5,902 nt of DNA from an uncultured Clostridia bacterium (GCA_934294965.1 CAKRAM010000122.1:1-5902); one strand, 5' to 3'. Positions 1-5,547 are shown, counted from the stretch's first letter. A program made the numbers and translations. The notes: generated by a model not told the origin, from the letters alone.

Positions 1-1303
1 CGGCTATGCTATTTGGGAAAACATTCAGCGCGAAATGGATGCCCGTTTTAAGGCTACAGGACATCAAAACGCGTATTTCCCGATGCTCATTCCGCAAAGT
101 TTGTTGCAAAAGGAAGCCGAACACGTGGAAGGTTTTGCCCCGGAAGTTGCAGTCGTAACGGTTGCCGGCGGTCAAAAACTTGCCGAACCGGTAATCATTC
201 GTCCCACAAGCGAAACGATCATTTGCAATATGTACAGCAAATGGATAAACAGTTATCGCGATTTGCCGCTAAAGCTTAACCAATGGGCAAACGTGGTGCG
301 TTGGGAAAAAACAACTCGTCCGTTTTTGCGCACGTCGGAATTTTTGTGGCAAGAAGGTCACACGATACACGCCACCGAGGAAGAAGCGATGAAGGAAACG
401 ATGGATATGTTGTATCTCTATCGTGACTTTGCTCGCGATGTTTTGGCAATGCCCACTTTCATCGGTCGCAAGTCGGAAAAGGAAAAGTTTGCCGGCGCCG
501 ACGCAACCTACGGCATGGAAGCAATGATGTTGGACGGCAAGTCGCTTCAAGCAGGCACAAGCCACTTCTTCGGACAAAAATTCAGCAAGGCTTACGATAT
601 TCAATTTTTGGATAAGGACGGCACTCACAAGTACGTTTGGCAAACCAGTTGGGGAACTTCCACCCGTATGATCGGCGCGCTTATCATGGCGCACGGCGAT
701 CAACGCGGTTTGGTTTTGCCTCCCAAAGTTGCTCCCATTCAAGTTGTCGTTATCCCCGTTGCCGCTCACAAAGAGGGCGTAACGGAAAAAGCAACCGAAG
801 TTGCCAACGCGCTCAAAGCGGCGGGCATTCGCACGGAATTGGACGTAAGAGATCAATCCCCCGGTTGGAAGTTCAACGAGTGGGAAATGAAAGGAGTTCC
901 TATTCGTATCGAAATCGGCCCCAGAGATATCGAAAACGGCGTTGCAACCTTTGCCAGACGCGATACATGCGAAAAGGGAACGTTTGCTCTTGATAGCGTT
1001 GCCGAACAAGCGTCCGCGCTTTTGGACGAAATTCAGTTGCATATGTACAACAAATCGTTGGCGTTCAGGGACAGTCACGTAAAAATCGCTCACAACATGG
1101 AAGAACTCGGTCAAGTGTTGGACGAACAATGCTTTGCCAAAGTGGTGTGGGATCAAGATCCCGCTTGCGAAGCCGCTTTTAAGGAGAAATACCAAGCAAC
1201 CGTTCGCGTTATGTTGGACGAAGAACCATTCCAAGACGTTTGCACTTGCTGTGGAAAAAAGTCGGATAAACTTGTTGTTGCGCTCGTTGCGCGGGCGTAC
1301 TAA
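1..1303 (+). CDS. proS: Proline--tRNA ligase, eukaryote/archaeal type, 5'-truncated by window edge
   Basis: This cytoplasmic class II enzyme charges tRNA-Pro with proline using ATP. The reading frame is open from base 2, beginning GYAIWENIQREM, so the ATG at 35 is internal; about 45-50 N-terminal residues are missing relative to the usual ~480. The motif-2 strand and loop RTSEFLWQEGHT is at 329-364, the GTSHFFGQKF substrate-pocket segment follows, and motif 3 with its ATP-binding Arg is at 695-736 (GDQRGLVLPP). The anticodon-binding domain follows. The protein ends in RAY, the C-terminal Tyr typical of this ProRS type. There is no YbaK-like editing insertion between motifs 2 and 3, which separates it from the E. 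coli-type enzyme. The C-terminal zinc site looks incomplete: the usual W-C is W-D (1148-1153), while Cys at 1166-1168 and a CTCC cluster at 1241-1252 remain. It ends just before a hairpin terminator. Family assignment is very secure. Confidence 0.97.
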   Translation, partial: GYAIWENIQREMDARFKATGHQNAYFPMLIPQSLLQKEAEHVEGFAPEVAVVTVAGGQKLAEPVIIRPTSETIICNMYSKWINSYRDLPLKLNQWANVVRWEKTTRPFLRTSEFLWQEGHTIHATEEEAMKETMDMLYLYRDFARDVLAMPTFIGRKSEKEKFAGADATYGMEAMMLDGKSLQAGTSHFFGQKFSKAYDIQFLDKDGTHKYVWQTSWGTSTRMIGALIMAHGDQRGLVLPPKVAPIQVVVIPVAAHKEGVTEKATEVANALKAAGIRTELDVRDQSPGWKFNEWEMKGVPIRIEIGPRDIENGVATFARRDTCEKGTFALDSVAEQASALLDEIQLHMYNKSLAFRDSHVKIAHNMEELGQVLDEQCFAKVVWDQDPACEAAFKEKYQATVRVMLDEEPFQDVCTCCGKKSDKLVVALVARAY

Positions 1304-1320
1304 CAGTCGCTTACAAATTC

Positions 1321-1354
1321 AAATGCCGTATCCGTGTTCGGGTGCGGCATTTTT
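1321..1354 (+). terminator. Intrinsic terminator of proS
   Basis: A 14-bp stem (1321-1334 with 1339-1352, two G-U pairs) closes a TGTT tetraloop and runs into five T residues (1350-1354). It lies 17 bases after the proS stop. Read on the minus strand the two wobble pairs become mismatches and the U tract is weaker, so it is mainly a rightward terminator. It could still partly stop leftward reading from the lipid kinase gene, which has no clear terminator of its own. Confidence 0.85.
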
Positions 1355-1459
1355 ATGTCATCAGTAGGCGCAGTGTGATGGCGTTTTATCACGGTAAAAG
1401 CCGATTTATTGCCAAATACAGCCGATGATAAAGAACGGAATTTCTAAATGTATGTATGT

Positions 1460-2275
1460 TCAGTAGGGCAAAATCTCTTTTATCGGCGGTGAAACGGCTT
1501 GTTCGGTAACGAAAATCGTGCCTTTCAATGTTACGCATTCGCCGTCAAAGCAAAAGTCCTGCGGCTCACTCAATGTGATTTTTGCATTTTTGCAGGGCAG
1601 CAAAAACCAACGGGAATTGACGGTCGGTTTGCTTATTCCGCAAAAGAAAATTCTAAAAAAAGTGGGGAACATTTTGATTTTTGTGGCAAAATCGTTTCCG
1701 TTGAAGGATTTTATCCCCAGTAGGTACAAGCCTTTGTTTTTGTCGTAACAGCGGTTGAACGGCAATCCGAAGCACTGCTTGCTCTTTATTGCCATAATCA
1801 GCGTATATTCGCCGTCGAACGTTTTTTCGTCCACTTGTATTTTGGCTTGGATTTTGTGGTTTTTGTATTGTTTTATCACTTGCGGAAGGTATGCAAGCGC
1901 TTTTAGTTTTTGCTTGTGCTTGTTTTTGGCGGAGTAGCCTATTTCAGTAAAACTGCCGGTAGCGCACACGTAGCCGAAAGGCATTCCGTTGGCGTTGCCT
2001 ATCGTTGTTATTTCTTTCCCCAGACGTTTGCATTCGTTAAGCGTGCCGCACGGAACGTAAAAAATGCGTTTTCCCTTTGCTTTTTGCAGTGCGTGGTTCA
2101 AACTGCCGTCGCCTCCGCAAATTACTACCGTGTCGCAATCGTCAGAGTGCCAATCGCAATTGCTGCCGAAGCGTTGCACTTGCGCGTTTGGACACTGCAA
2201 AATATCTTTTATCTTTTCCACGTCTATTTTGCCGCAGTTGCCGCTGTCGACATTTATCAAAATTTTGCACTTCAA
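1460..2275 (-). CDS. Diacylglycerol kinase-family lipid kinase (YegS/DgkB-like)
   Basis: Predicted ATP-dependent lipid kinase of the DAGK_cat/NAD-kinase-like fold, acting on diacylglycerol or a related lipid at the inner face of the membrane. With the start chosen here (271 aa), the glycine-rich nucleotide loop GGDGS is at residues 54-58, the second conserved block PCGTLNE at 75-81, and the acidic DGE motif of the C-terminal beta domain at 244-246. There is no signal peptide or clear membrane segment. An ATG at 2327-2329 would add 18 residues but has no SD. The TTG at 2273-2275 has GAGG eight bases upstream and puts the first beta strand (KCKILINVDSG) at the N terminus, as family members usually have, so I prefer it. 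The second motif reads GTLNE where many relatives have GTxND. The substrate cannot be told from sequence. The gene stands alone and diverges from tcdA; no clear promoter was found. Confidence 0.85.
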   Translation of the reverse strand: MKCKILINVDSGNCGKIDVEKIKDILQCPNAQVQRFGSNCDWHSDDCDTVVICGGDGSLNHALQKAKGKRIFYVPCGTLNECKRLGKEITTIGNANGMPFGYVCATGSFTEIGYSAKNKHKQKLKALAYLPQVIKQYKNHKIQAKIQVDEKTFDGEYTLIMAIKSKQCFGLPFNRCYDKNKGLYLLGIKSFNGNDFATKIKMFPTFFRIFFCGISKPTVNSRWFLLPCKNAKITLSEPQDFCFDGECVTLKGTIFVTEQAVSPPIKEILPY

Positions 2276-2283
2276 TTGCAATT

Positions 2284-2287
2284 CCTC
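2284..2287 (-). promoter_or_regulatory. SD site supporting the TTG start of the lipid kinase
   Basis: The minus strand reads GAGG, then eight bases, then TTG (2275-2273). The in-frame ATG at 2329 has no purine-rich SD upstream, whereas every other start chosen in this window does. The site therefore argues for the TTG start. Confidence 0.55.
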
Positions 2288-2370
2288 GCTAAATAGTACG
2301 CCGTAAAGTTTTTTGACGTTACGGCACATTGCAAAAGTAGTGTGTGCCTAATTGCAATCGATATGCCTAT

Positions 2371-2379
2371 GGGGGGGGG
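2371..2379. repeat. G9 homopolymer tract between divergent genes
   Basis: Nine consecutive G residues lie between the lipid kinase start and the -35 box of the tcdA promoter, 24 bases upstream of that box. Such tracts slip during replication and are also a common place for sequencing errors, so the exact length should not be trusted. Confidence 0.9.
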
Positions 2380-2402
2380 CAGCTTTGCTGTGGCTATTCT
2401 CG

Positions 2403-2431
2403 TTGACAATCGGCGCGTTTGGCGGTAAAAT
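2403..2431 (+). promoter_or_regulatory. Consensus housekeeping promoter of tcdA
   Basis: The -35 box TTGACA (2403-2408, 6/6) and -10 box TAAAAT (2426-2431, 5/6) are separated by exactly 17 bases. The expected transcription start is near 2438, giving a roughly 90-nt untranslated leader before tcdA. This also argues that the short open frames crossing this stretch are not translated from upstream. Confidence 0.8.
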
Positions 2432-2517
2432 TTTGTTGAAATATGCAAAAACCACAGCGATGCAGCCGATTTGTTTGCTATGCAATGGCTTTTGCTTGGC
2501 AGGAAACGTTTGCCACC

Positions 2518-2523
2518 GGGAGG
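2518..2523 (+). promoter_or_regulatory. SD site fixing the tcdA start
   Basis: GGGAGG lies six bases before the ATG at 2530. An in-frame ATG at 2443 would add 29 residues with no family resemblance and no SD. The SD sits in the loop or 3' arm of a possible small hairpin (CACC-GGGA-GGTG), which may moderate translation. Confidence 0.75.
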
Positions 2524-2529
2524 TGCGGT

Positions 2530-3234
2530 ATGGATTTGATTCGCGAAGAAATGCTCATAGGAACGGAAGCGACTGAAAAACTTAAAAGCGTACACGTTGC
2601 GGTGTTCGGCTTGGGCGGAGTGGGCGGCTACGTCGTCGAGGCGTTGGCGCGCGCCGGAGTTGGCAAACTTACCGTTGTGGACGACGACGTCATTGCCACA
2701 AGCAACGTAAACAGGCAAATATACGCAACCTCGCTTACCGTGGGACAACCCAAGGCGGAACTTGCCGCAAAGCGCATTGCCGAAATCAACCCCACTTGTA
2801 ATGTTGTGCCTCTTGTTATGCGTTTTGATGCCCAAACGGTGTCGCAGTTTAATTTTGCCGAGTTCGACTACGTTGTCGATGCTATCGATTCGGTAACGTC
2901 CAAACTTTTGTTGGCGGTCACGTGCAACCAAGTAGGTACGTCGATAATATCCTGCATGGGTACAGGCAACAAACTGCATCCGGAGGAATTTCAAGTAGCC
3001 GATATCTATTCCACGTCGGTTTGTCCGCTTGCCAAGGTTATGCGCAAGGAACTTAAAGCGCGCGGAATAAAAAAACTCAAAGTGGTGTACAGCAAGGAGT
3101 TGCCGCAAACGCCAAAATTTATGCAACCGACTCCGGGCAAGCGTCAAACGCCGGCAAGTATATCTTTCGTCCCTCCTGTGGCAGGGTTCATCGCGGCGGG
3201 CGAAGTGGTTCGCGACCTTTTGCAAATAGATTAA
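2530..3234 (+). CDS. tcdA: tRNA threonylcarbamoyladenosine dehydratase
   Basis: E1-like ThiF/MoeB-fold enzyme (CsdL/YgdL family). It uses ATP to cyclise t6A at position 37 of ANN-decoding tRNAs to the hydantoin form ct6A, in the cytoplasm. The 234-aa protein has the Rossmann loop GLGGVGG at residues 27-33, the acidic DDD at 51-53, the SNVNRQ segment with the Arg finger at 58-63, VVDAIDS at 115-121, MGTGNK at 133-138, and the family-specific block SVCPLAKVMRKEL followed by KVVYSKE. The start at 2530 gives the usual beginning, with EEMLIGTEATEKL just before the first strand. No second Ub-like or rhodanese domain is present, which separates it from MoeB/ThiF proteins in cofactor operons. It has its own promoter at 2403-2431 and is apparently monocistronic. 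No partner sulfur-relay genes (csdA/csdE) lie nearby. Confidence 0.95.
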   Translation: MDLIREEMLIGTEATEKLKSVHVAVFGLGGVGGYVVEALARAGVGKLTVVDDDVIATSNVNRQIYATSLTVGQPKAELAAKRIAEINPTCNVVPLVMRFDAQTVSQFNFAEFDYVVDAIDSVTSKLLLAVTCNQVGTSIISCMGTGNKLHPEEFQVADIYSTSVCPLAKVMRKELKARGIKKLKVVYSKELPQTPKFMQPTPGKRQTPASISFVPPVAGFIAAGEVVRDLLQID

Positions 3235-3305
3235 CGCCCAAAACCGCAATGCCGAAAGATGTGCAAATTTGCCATGTTGACGTTTGAAAATATGTTTAGT
3301 GGCAA

Positions 3306-3332
3306 TTGTCGTTAATTAGTTCCGACAACTAA
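3306..3332. repeat. Two overlapping inverted repeats
   Basis: TTGTCG (3306-3311) pairs with CGACAA (3323-3328), and TTAGTT (3316-3321) pairs with AACTAA (3327-3332). The two hairpins share bases and exclude one another. Function is unknown; they could be a protein-binding site or chance. Confidence 0.4.
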
Positions 3333-3437
3333 CACTTTCGATGCAATTTTCTTATGCTACGGCGTTTGCGTGTGTGTTGTCGTGCCCAAAATTGTTTGTG
3401 TTGTGCGCCTACTGCTGATTTCAGCGTTTTGTAACCG

Positions 3438-3459
3438 TTTGTGCGCCGAAGCGCACAAA
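3438..3459 (-). repeat. Perfect 9-bp hairpin, cUUCGg loop on the minus strand
   Basis: TTTGTGCGC (3438-3446) and GCGCACAAA (3451-3459) are exact inverted repeats around four bases. On the minus strand the loop reads C(UUCG)G, the extra-stable RNA tetraloop. No U tract follows on either strand, so it is not a normal intrinsic terminator. It lies about 30 bases beyond the marR terminator and may act as a backup stop or an RNA end stabiliser. Confidence 0.5.
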
Positions 3460-3491
3460 GCGCAAAGTTGCCGCTATTATTTTGTTATACG

Positions 3492-3528
3492 AAAAAAAAC
3501 GAGGCTGTCGAAATCGATAGCCTCGTTT
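3492..3528 (-). terminator. Intrinsic terminator of the kinase-marR operon
   Basis: On the minus strand a 14-bp GC-rich stem (3528-3515 with 3510-3497, one non-Watson-Crick pair) and a four-base loop are followed by eight U residues (3499-3492). It lies 16 bases past the marR stop. The hairpin may also stop rightward tcdA transcripts, though with a poorer U tract. Confidence 0.92.
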
Positions 3529-3544
3529 GTGTTAGTTTCAATTT

Positions 3545-3988
3545 TTATTTATCGCCTTCGTAGCCGAAGTAGCCTGCAATGTGAGCAACGCTTTCGTACA
3601 GCGTGTCCACTTCGTCGTCGGAGATTTTTTGCAACCACCTTCCGAGTTTAAGGTCTATTTCTTTGCGAAGTTTAATCAGCGTTTGCTTGCCGAGTTCGGT
3701 TGCCTCGGCGTAGACTTTGCGACGATTTTTTTCGTCGAAAACTCTACTGACCATTTTGAATTCCACAAGCCCGTCCACAACTTTTGTAAGTTGTTGGTTG
3801 CTCATATTAAGGCTTTCCGCCAGTTCGGACATGGTAAGCCTGTCGTTTTTGGCAATTATGTTCAAACAGGTCAGTTGCGTCATGGAAATGGGGATGCCTT
3901 TTATCGTGACCAAATTGCGGAACGTTTTGCGCACCGAAGGGTAGTAGTCGAAAATCAAATTGGATATATCTTCTATGGTCTTACTCAT
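3545..3988 (-). CDS. MarR-family winged-helix transcriptional regulator
   Basis: A 147-aa DNA-binding protein of normal MarR length, expected to act as a dimer. The N-terminal dimerisation helix is followed by ISMTQLTCLNII (residues 34-45). The helix-turn-helix spans about 51-80 (LTMSELAESLNMSNQQL). The wing at 81-97 carries the characteristic DEKNRRKVY, equivalent to the DxRxxRxx signature. The C-terminal helix closes the dimer interface. The ATG at 3988 has GAGG at 3997-3994. The gene starts 11 bases after the kinase stop, so the two are almost certainly one operon. MarR proteins often repress their own operon, and an operator-like repeat overlaps the -10 box at 4578-4593. Ligand and targets cannot be read from sequence. 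The adjacent thioesterase makes a lipid-related role possible, but nothing in the protein proves it. Confidence 0.9.
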   Translation of the reverse strand: MSKTIEDISNLIFDYYPSVRKTFRNLVTIKGIPISMTQLTCLNIIAKNDRLTMSELAESLNMSNQQLTKVVDGLVEFKMVSRVFDEKNRRKVYAEATELGKQTLIKLRKEIDLKLGRWLQKISDDEVDTLYESVAHIAGYFGYEGDK

Positions 3989-3999
3989 GGTAACCTCGT

Positions 4000-4554
4000 C
4001 TAGTCCGACAGACCGAAATCTTTAATAAACTTTCTAAACTGTTCGGCAAGTTCTTCTTCCGTGCCGTTGTTCAAAACAAAGTGATCGGCTTTGGCAATCG
4101 GTCCGCCTTTTTCGGAGTTTTCTATTTCCGATTGATCGCGACTTTCCACCTGCTCGGCGGTAAGCGGACGAATAGTGCGTGTTGCCAAACGTTGTTTGCG
4201 GATTGCGCAATCGGTAACAACTGCCAAAACAATAAGGTTGTCGCCCAAAACTTCCTTCAAAATTTTGTATTCCGACCAACTGTAAAGCCCGTCCAGCACA
4301 ACGTTGCTCTTTTGCAGTTTTTGCAAAATTTCCTCTTTCAGGATGATTGCAAACGCGCCTTTACCCAACTTTTCACGCAGTCCCTCGCGCATTTTGCGTT
4401 CGTTTTGTTCGGTTACGGGTATGCCTTGCTTTTTAAGTTCGTTCATCGTAACGCCGCCAAAGTAGACGCTTTGCCAACCTATATCGCAAAAGTATTGGCA
4501 CAAAACGCTCTTTCCCGAACCGCACATGCCCACAACGGCAACCGCTTTATTCAT
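4000..4554 (-). CDS. P-loop nucleotide kinase-like protein (UPF0200/AAA_17, dephospho-CoA kinase-like)
   Basis: A 184-aa soluble P-loop NTPase. The Walker A motif GMCGSGKS is at residues 9-16, a Walker B-like strand NVVLDGL at 84-90, a possible lid RLATR at 122-126, and a C-terminal ADHFVLNNGTEEEL segment at 156-169. The order, length and ending resemble the archaeal UPF0200 proteins and, more distantly, dephospho-CoA and adenylate kinases. The substrate is not known for this group, so I do not call it coaE. The start ATG at 4554 has AAGGAG nine bases upstream (4569-4564). It is the first gene of an operon with marR, read from a promoter at 4585-4613. Co-transcription suggests the regulator controls or responds to this enzyme; that is inference. 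There is no sign of truncation. Confidence 0.8.
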   Translation of the reverse strand: MNKAVAVVGMCGSGKSVLCQYFCDIGWQSVYFGGVTMNELKKQGIPVTEQNERKMREGLREKLGKGAFAIILKEEILQKLQKSNVVLDGLYSWSEYKILKEVLGDNLIVLAVVTDCAIRKQRLATRTIRPLTAEQVESRDQSEIENSEKGGPIAKADHFVLNNGTEEELAEQFRKFIKDFGLSD

Positions 4555-4577
4555 AGGTAAATTCTCCTTAAATTAAC

Positions 4578-4593
4578 TTGATACAGTGTACAA
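4578..4593. promoter_or_regulatory. Operator-like inverted repeat over the -10 box
   Basis: The plus strand reads TTGATACAGTGTACAA. It has outer TTG/CAA half-sites and an offset internal palindrome TACA-G-TGTA (4582-4590). It covers the proposed -10 box and start point, a typical place for MarR autoregulation. The assignment is inferred from position and symmetry only. Confidence 0.35.
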
Positions 4594-4613
4594 CAAAAAC
4601 GGCGTATATGCAA
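4585..4613 (-). promoter_or_regulatory. Putative promoter of the kinase-marR operon
   Basis: On the minus strand TTGCAT (4613-4608) and TACACT (4590-4585) are 17 bases apart. The match is moderate (3/6 and 4/6), but the position is right: about 20-25 bases upstream of the SD and downstream of the thioesterase terminator. Confidence 0.45.
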
Positions 4614-4623
4614 GTAATCGACG

Positions 4624-4653
4624 AAAAATTGCAAAATATATTTTGTTTGCAAT
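4624..4653 (-). terminator. Probable intrinsic terminator of the thioesterase gene
   Basis: On the minus strand ATTGCAAA (4653-4646) pairs perfectly with TTTGCAAT (4635-4628) around a ten-base AT-rich loop and is followed directly by U residues (4628-4624). It lies 27 bases past the thioesterase stop and upstream of the kinase promoter. The stem has little GC, so strength is uncertain. Confidence 0.55.
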
Positions 4654-4679
4654 GTTGCCATGGTGCCTGCATAAAGGCG

Positions 4680-5399
4680 CTACTCGGTAAATTGTGCCGA
4701 AAAACACTGTACGCCGTCGCTTGTTCCGATAACCTCGGCGGTGCAATCGGTTTCTTTTACCAGTACCGCAACTTTGGCATTTGGTTTAAGTTCGTGGTTG
4801 AACGTCACTTCCACTTGACTGTATTTTTGCGGACAGCTTAGTGCGTCCTCGGCAAAAGTTACGTAGTGCGTATTGTTCACGTGTCCGTTTGCGTCCAAAA
4901 GGGAGCGCCTCACTACAAAGTCGTAGGCAAAACGAAATTCGTCGTCTGCAACAACTTTGCAAAATTTGTTGTCCAAACTTACGGTGTTTTGTCCAAATTC
5001 GCCGTTTATGTAGTTTTCCAAACGGCTGATCGGCAATATTTTGCGATTGCTCTTGCCGATAACCATCCACATAGCCACCGATTCAAACAGCCTGTTGCCG
5101 TTTTCGTCCAAGGCATAGCATTGGCGTTCGGCAAGCAAACGCTCGGGCTTTTGCGGCGTGGTTACGATTGTTATCGATTTTATCGATTTGTCTATAACTT
5201 TCAGGTAGCGCAGTTTTATTTTGTACAAAACCCACAGCATGTCTTGCTCGTCCAGCGCGTTCCAGCCGCACCCGATGGAGGCGGCGTGATCTGTTGCCAC
5301 GTTTTGCATCAATTCCATTGCGCGGCTATGTTTTAGCGACTGATTGCAATCAAAGTCGCTTTCGTATAAGGGTACGGTGATTGTAAGTTGTTTTGCCAT
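4680..5399 (-). CDS. Acyl-ACP thioesterase (bacterial Acyl-ACP_TE family)
   Basis: Predicted cytoplasmic hydrolase that releases free fatty acids from acyl carrier protein. At 239 aa it matches the bacterial family, two hotdog domains in one chain related to plant FatA/FatB. The first hotdog covers roughly residues 5-120, with YESDFDCNQ and the long helix with MELMQNVATDHAASIG. The second begins near 150 and carries the DANGHVNN motif at 169-176, matching the family's DxNxHxNN catalytic segment. Glu203 in NHELKPN sits where the plant enzymes have their downstream acidic residue. I start at the ATG at 5399 because AAAGGA lies just upstream and family similarity begins there. A longer frame to 5576 would run through the promoter and leader. 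It is not in a fab operon here. It has its own strong promoter, a structured leader and a terminator. Chain-length preference cannot be read. Confidence 0.92.
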   Translation of the reverse strand: MAKQLTITVPLYESDFDCNQSLKHSRAMELMQNVATDHAASIGCGWNALDEQDMLWVLYKIKLRYLKVIDKSIKSITIVTTPQKPERLLAERQCYALDENGNRLFESVAMWMVIGKSNRKILPISRLENYINGEFGQNTVSLDNKFCKVVADDEFRFAYDFVVRRSLLDANGHVNNTHYVTFAEDALSCPQKYSQVEVTFNHELKPNAKVAVLVKETDCTAEVIGTSDGVQCFSAQFTE

Positions 5400-5404
5400 A
5401 TATA

Positions 5405-5428
5405 TCCTTTGCCGAACGATTTTCGGCA
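5405..5428 (-). promoter_or_regulatory. SD of the thioesterase flush against a 7-bp hairpin
   Basis: AAAGGA (5410-5405) precedes the ATG at 5399. Directly upstream, TGCCGAA (5428-5422) and TTCGGCA (5416-5410) form a perfect 7-bp stem with a five-base loop, and its last base is the first base of the SD. It may present or partly mask the ribosome site. It also separates the SD from the longer folded leader. Confidence 0.6.
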
Positions 5429-5541
5429 CAAAAGTTGCACGCAAAAAACAAATGCTTTGTCGTCGGTTTGGATTGTACTTTGCAAAAGTAAATCTATCGT
5501 ACAAACAAACGCCGTCGGTTATACTTGCGTGCCGTGATACG
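5429..5541 (-). ncRNA. Structured 5' leader of the thioesterase mRNA (candidate cis-regulatory RNA)
   Basis: Transcript sense is minus, start near 5541. An outer 8-bp helix pairs GCACGCAA (5532-5525) with TTGCGTGC (5444-5437). Inside, GTTTG (510x region, either 5506-5502 or 5510-5506) can pair with CAAAC (5470-5466). A central hairpin pairs 5494-5485 with 5481-5471, with one bulge and a three-base loop. This nested arrangement resembles a riboswitch-type leader, but I recognise no known class. The octamer AACCGACG occurs twice in it (5520-5513, 5468-5461). A run of six U residues (5450-5445) follows only a weak 5-bp stem, so I do not call a terminator. Folding is read by eye. Confidence 0.4.
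5456..5468. repeat. 13-nt direct repeat, copy 1 (TTTGTCGTCGGTT)
   Basis: This copy lies in the thioesterase leader, whose RNA reads the complement. An exact second copy is in the rightward leader terminator at 5778-5790. Both copies are preceded by CACGCAA (5438-5444 and 5766-5772). The core octamer CGTCGGTT also occurs at 5513-5520 and 5715-5722. Confidence 0.85.
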
Positions 5542-5547
5542 TATTGT

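Larger units (their letters stand above)
3235..3491. other. Convergent intergenic stretch without a convincing gene
   Basis: About 260 bases lie between the tcdA stop and the marR terminator. I see no open frame with an SD and family resemblance, and no canonical promoter on either strand. It contains overlapping inverted repeats at 3306-3332 and a perfect 9-bp hairpin at 3438-3459. No T-tract terminator directly follows tcdA. Its transcript may end at the marR terminator hairpin read from the other side, where the stem is followed by TTTGTGTT. Confidence 0.6.

Noticed and set aside
269..1234. Long minus-strand open frame (321 aa) opposite proS
   Set aside because: It is antisense to a clear ProRS, has no SD or family resemblance, and has the odd composition of a shadow frame.
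1371..1395. Small hairpin GTGAT/ATCAC between proS and the lipid kinase
   Set aside because: Five base pairs with an eight-base loop and no U tract; likely chance.
2443..2529. 29-residue N-terminal extension of TcdA from the ATG at 2443
   Set aside because: It lies right at the predicted transcript start, lacks an SD and does not resemble the family; the ATG at 2530 has GGGAGG.
2272..3249. Minus-strand open frame (325 aa) opposite tcdA and overlapping the lipid kinase start
   Set aside because: Arg/His-rich shadow translation of tcdA with no recognisable domain; it conflicts with the tcdA promoter and gene.
3581..4003. Plus-strand open frame opposite marR
   Set aside because: Shadow of a well-supported MarR gene that has its own SD and terminator.
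4081..4560. Plus-strand open frame opposite the kinase gene
   Set aside because: Antisense to a P-loop kinase with an intact Walker A motif; low-complexity Phe/Gln/Asn-rich product and no SD.
5445..5460. Intrinsic terminator in the thioesterase leader (ACAAA-GCA-TTTGT then U tract)
   Set aside because: The stem is only 5 AU-rich pairs, too weak to call a terminator.
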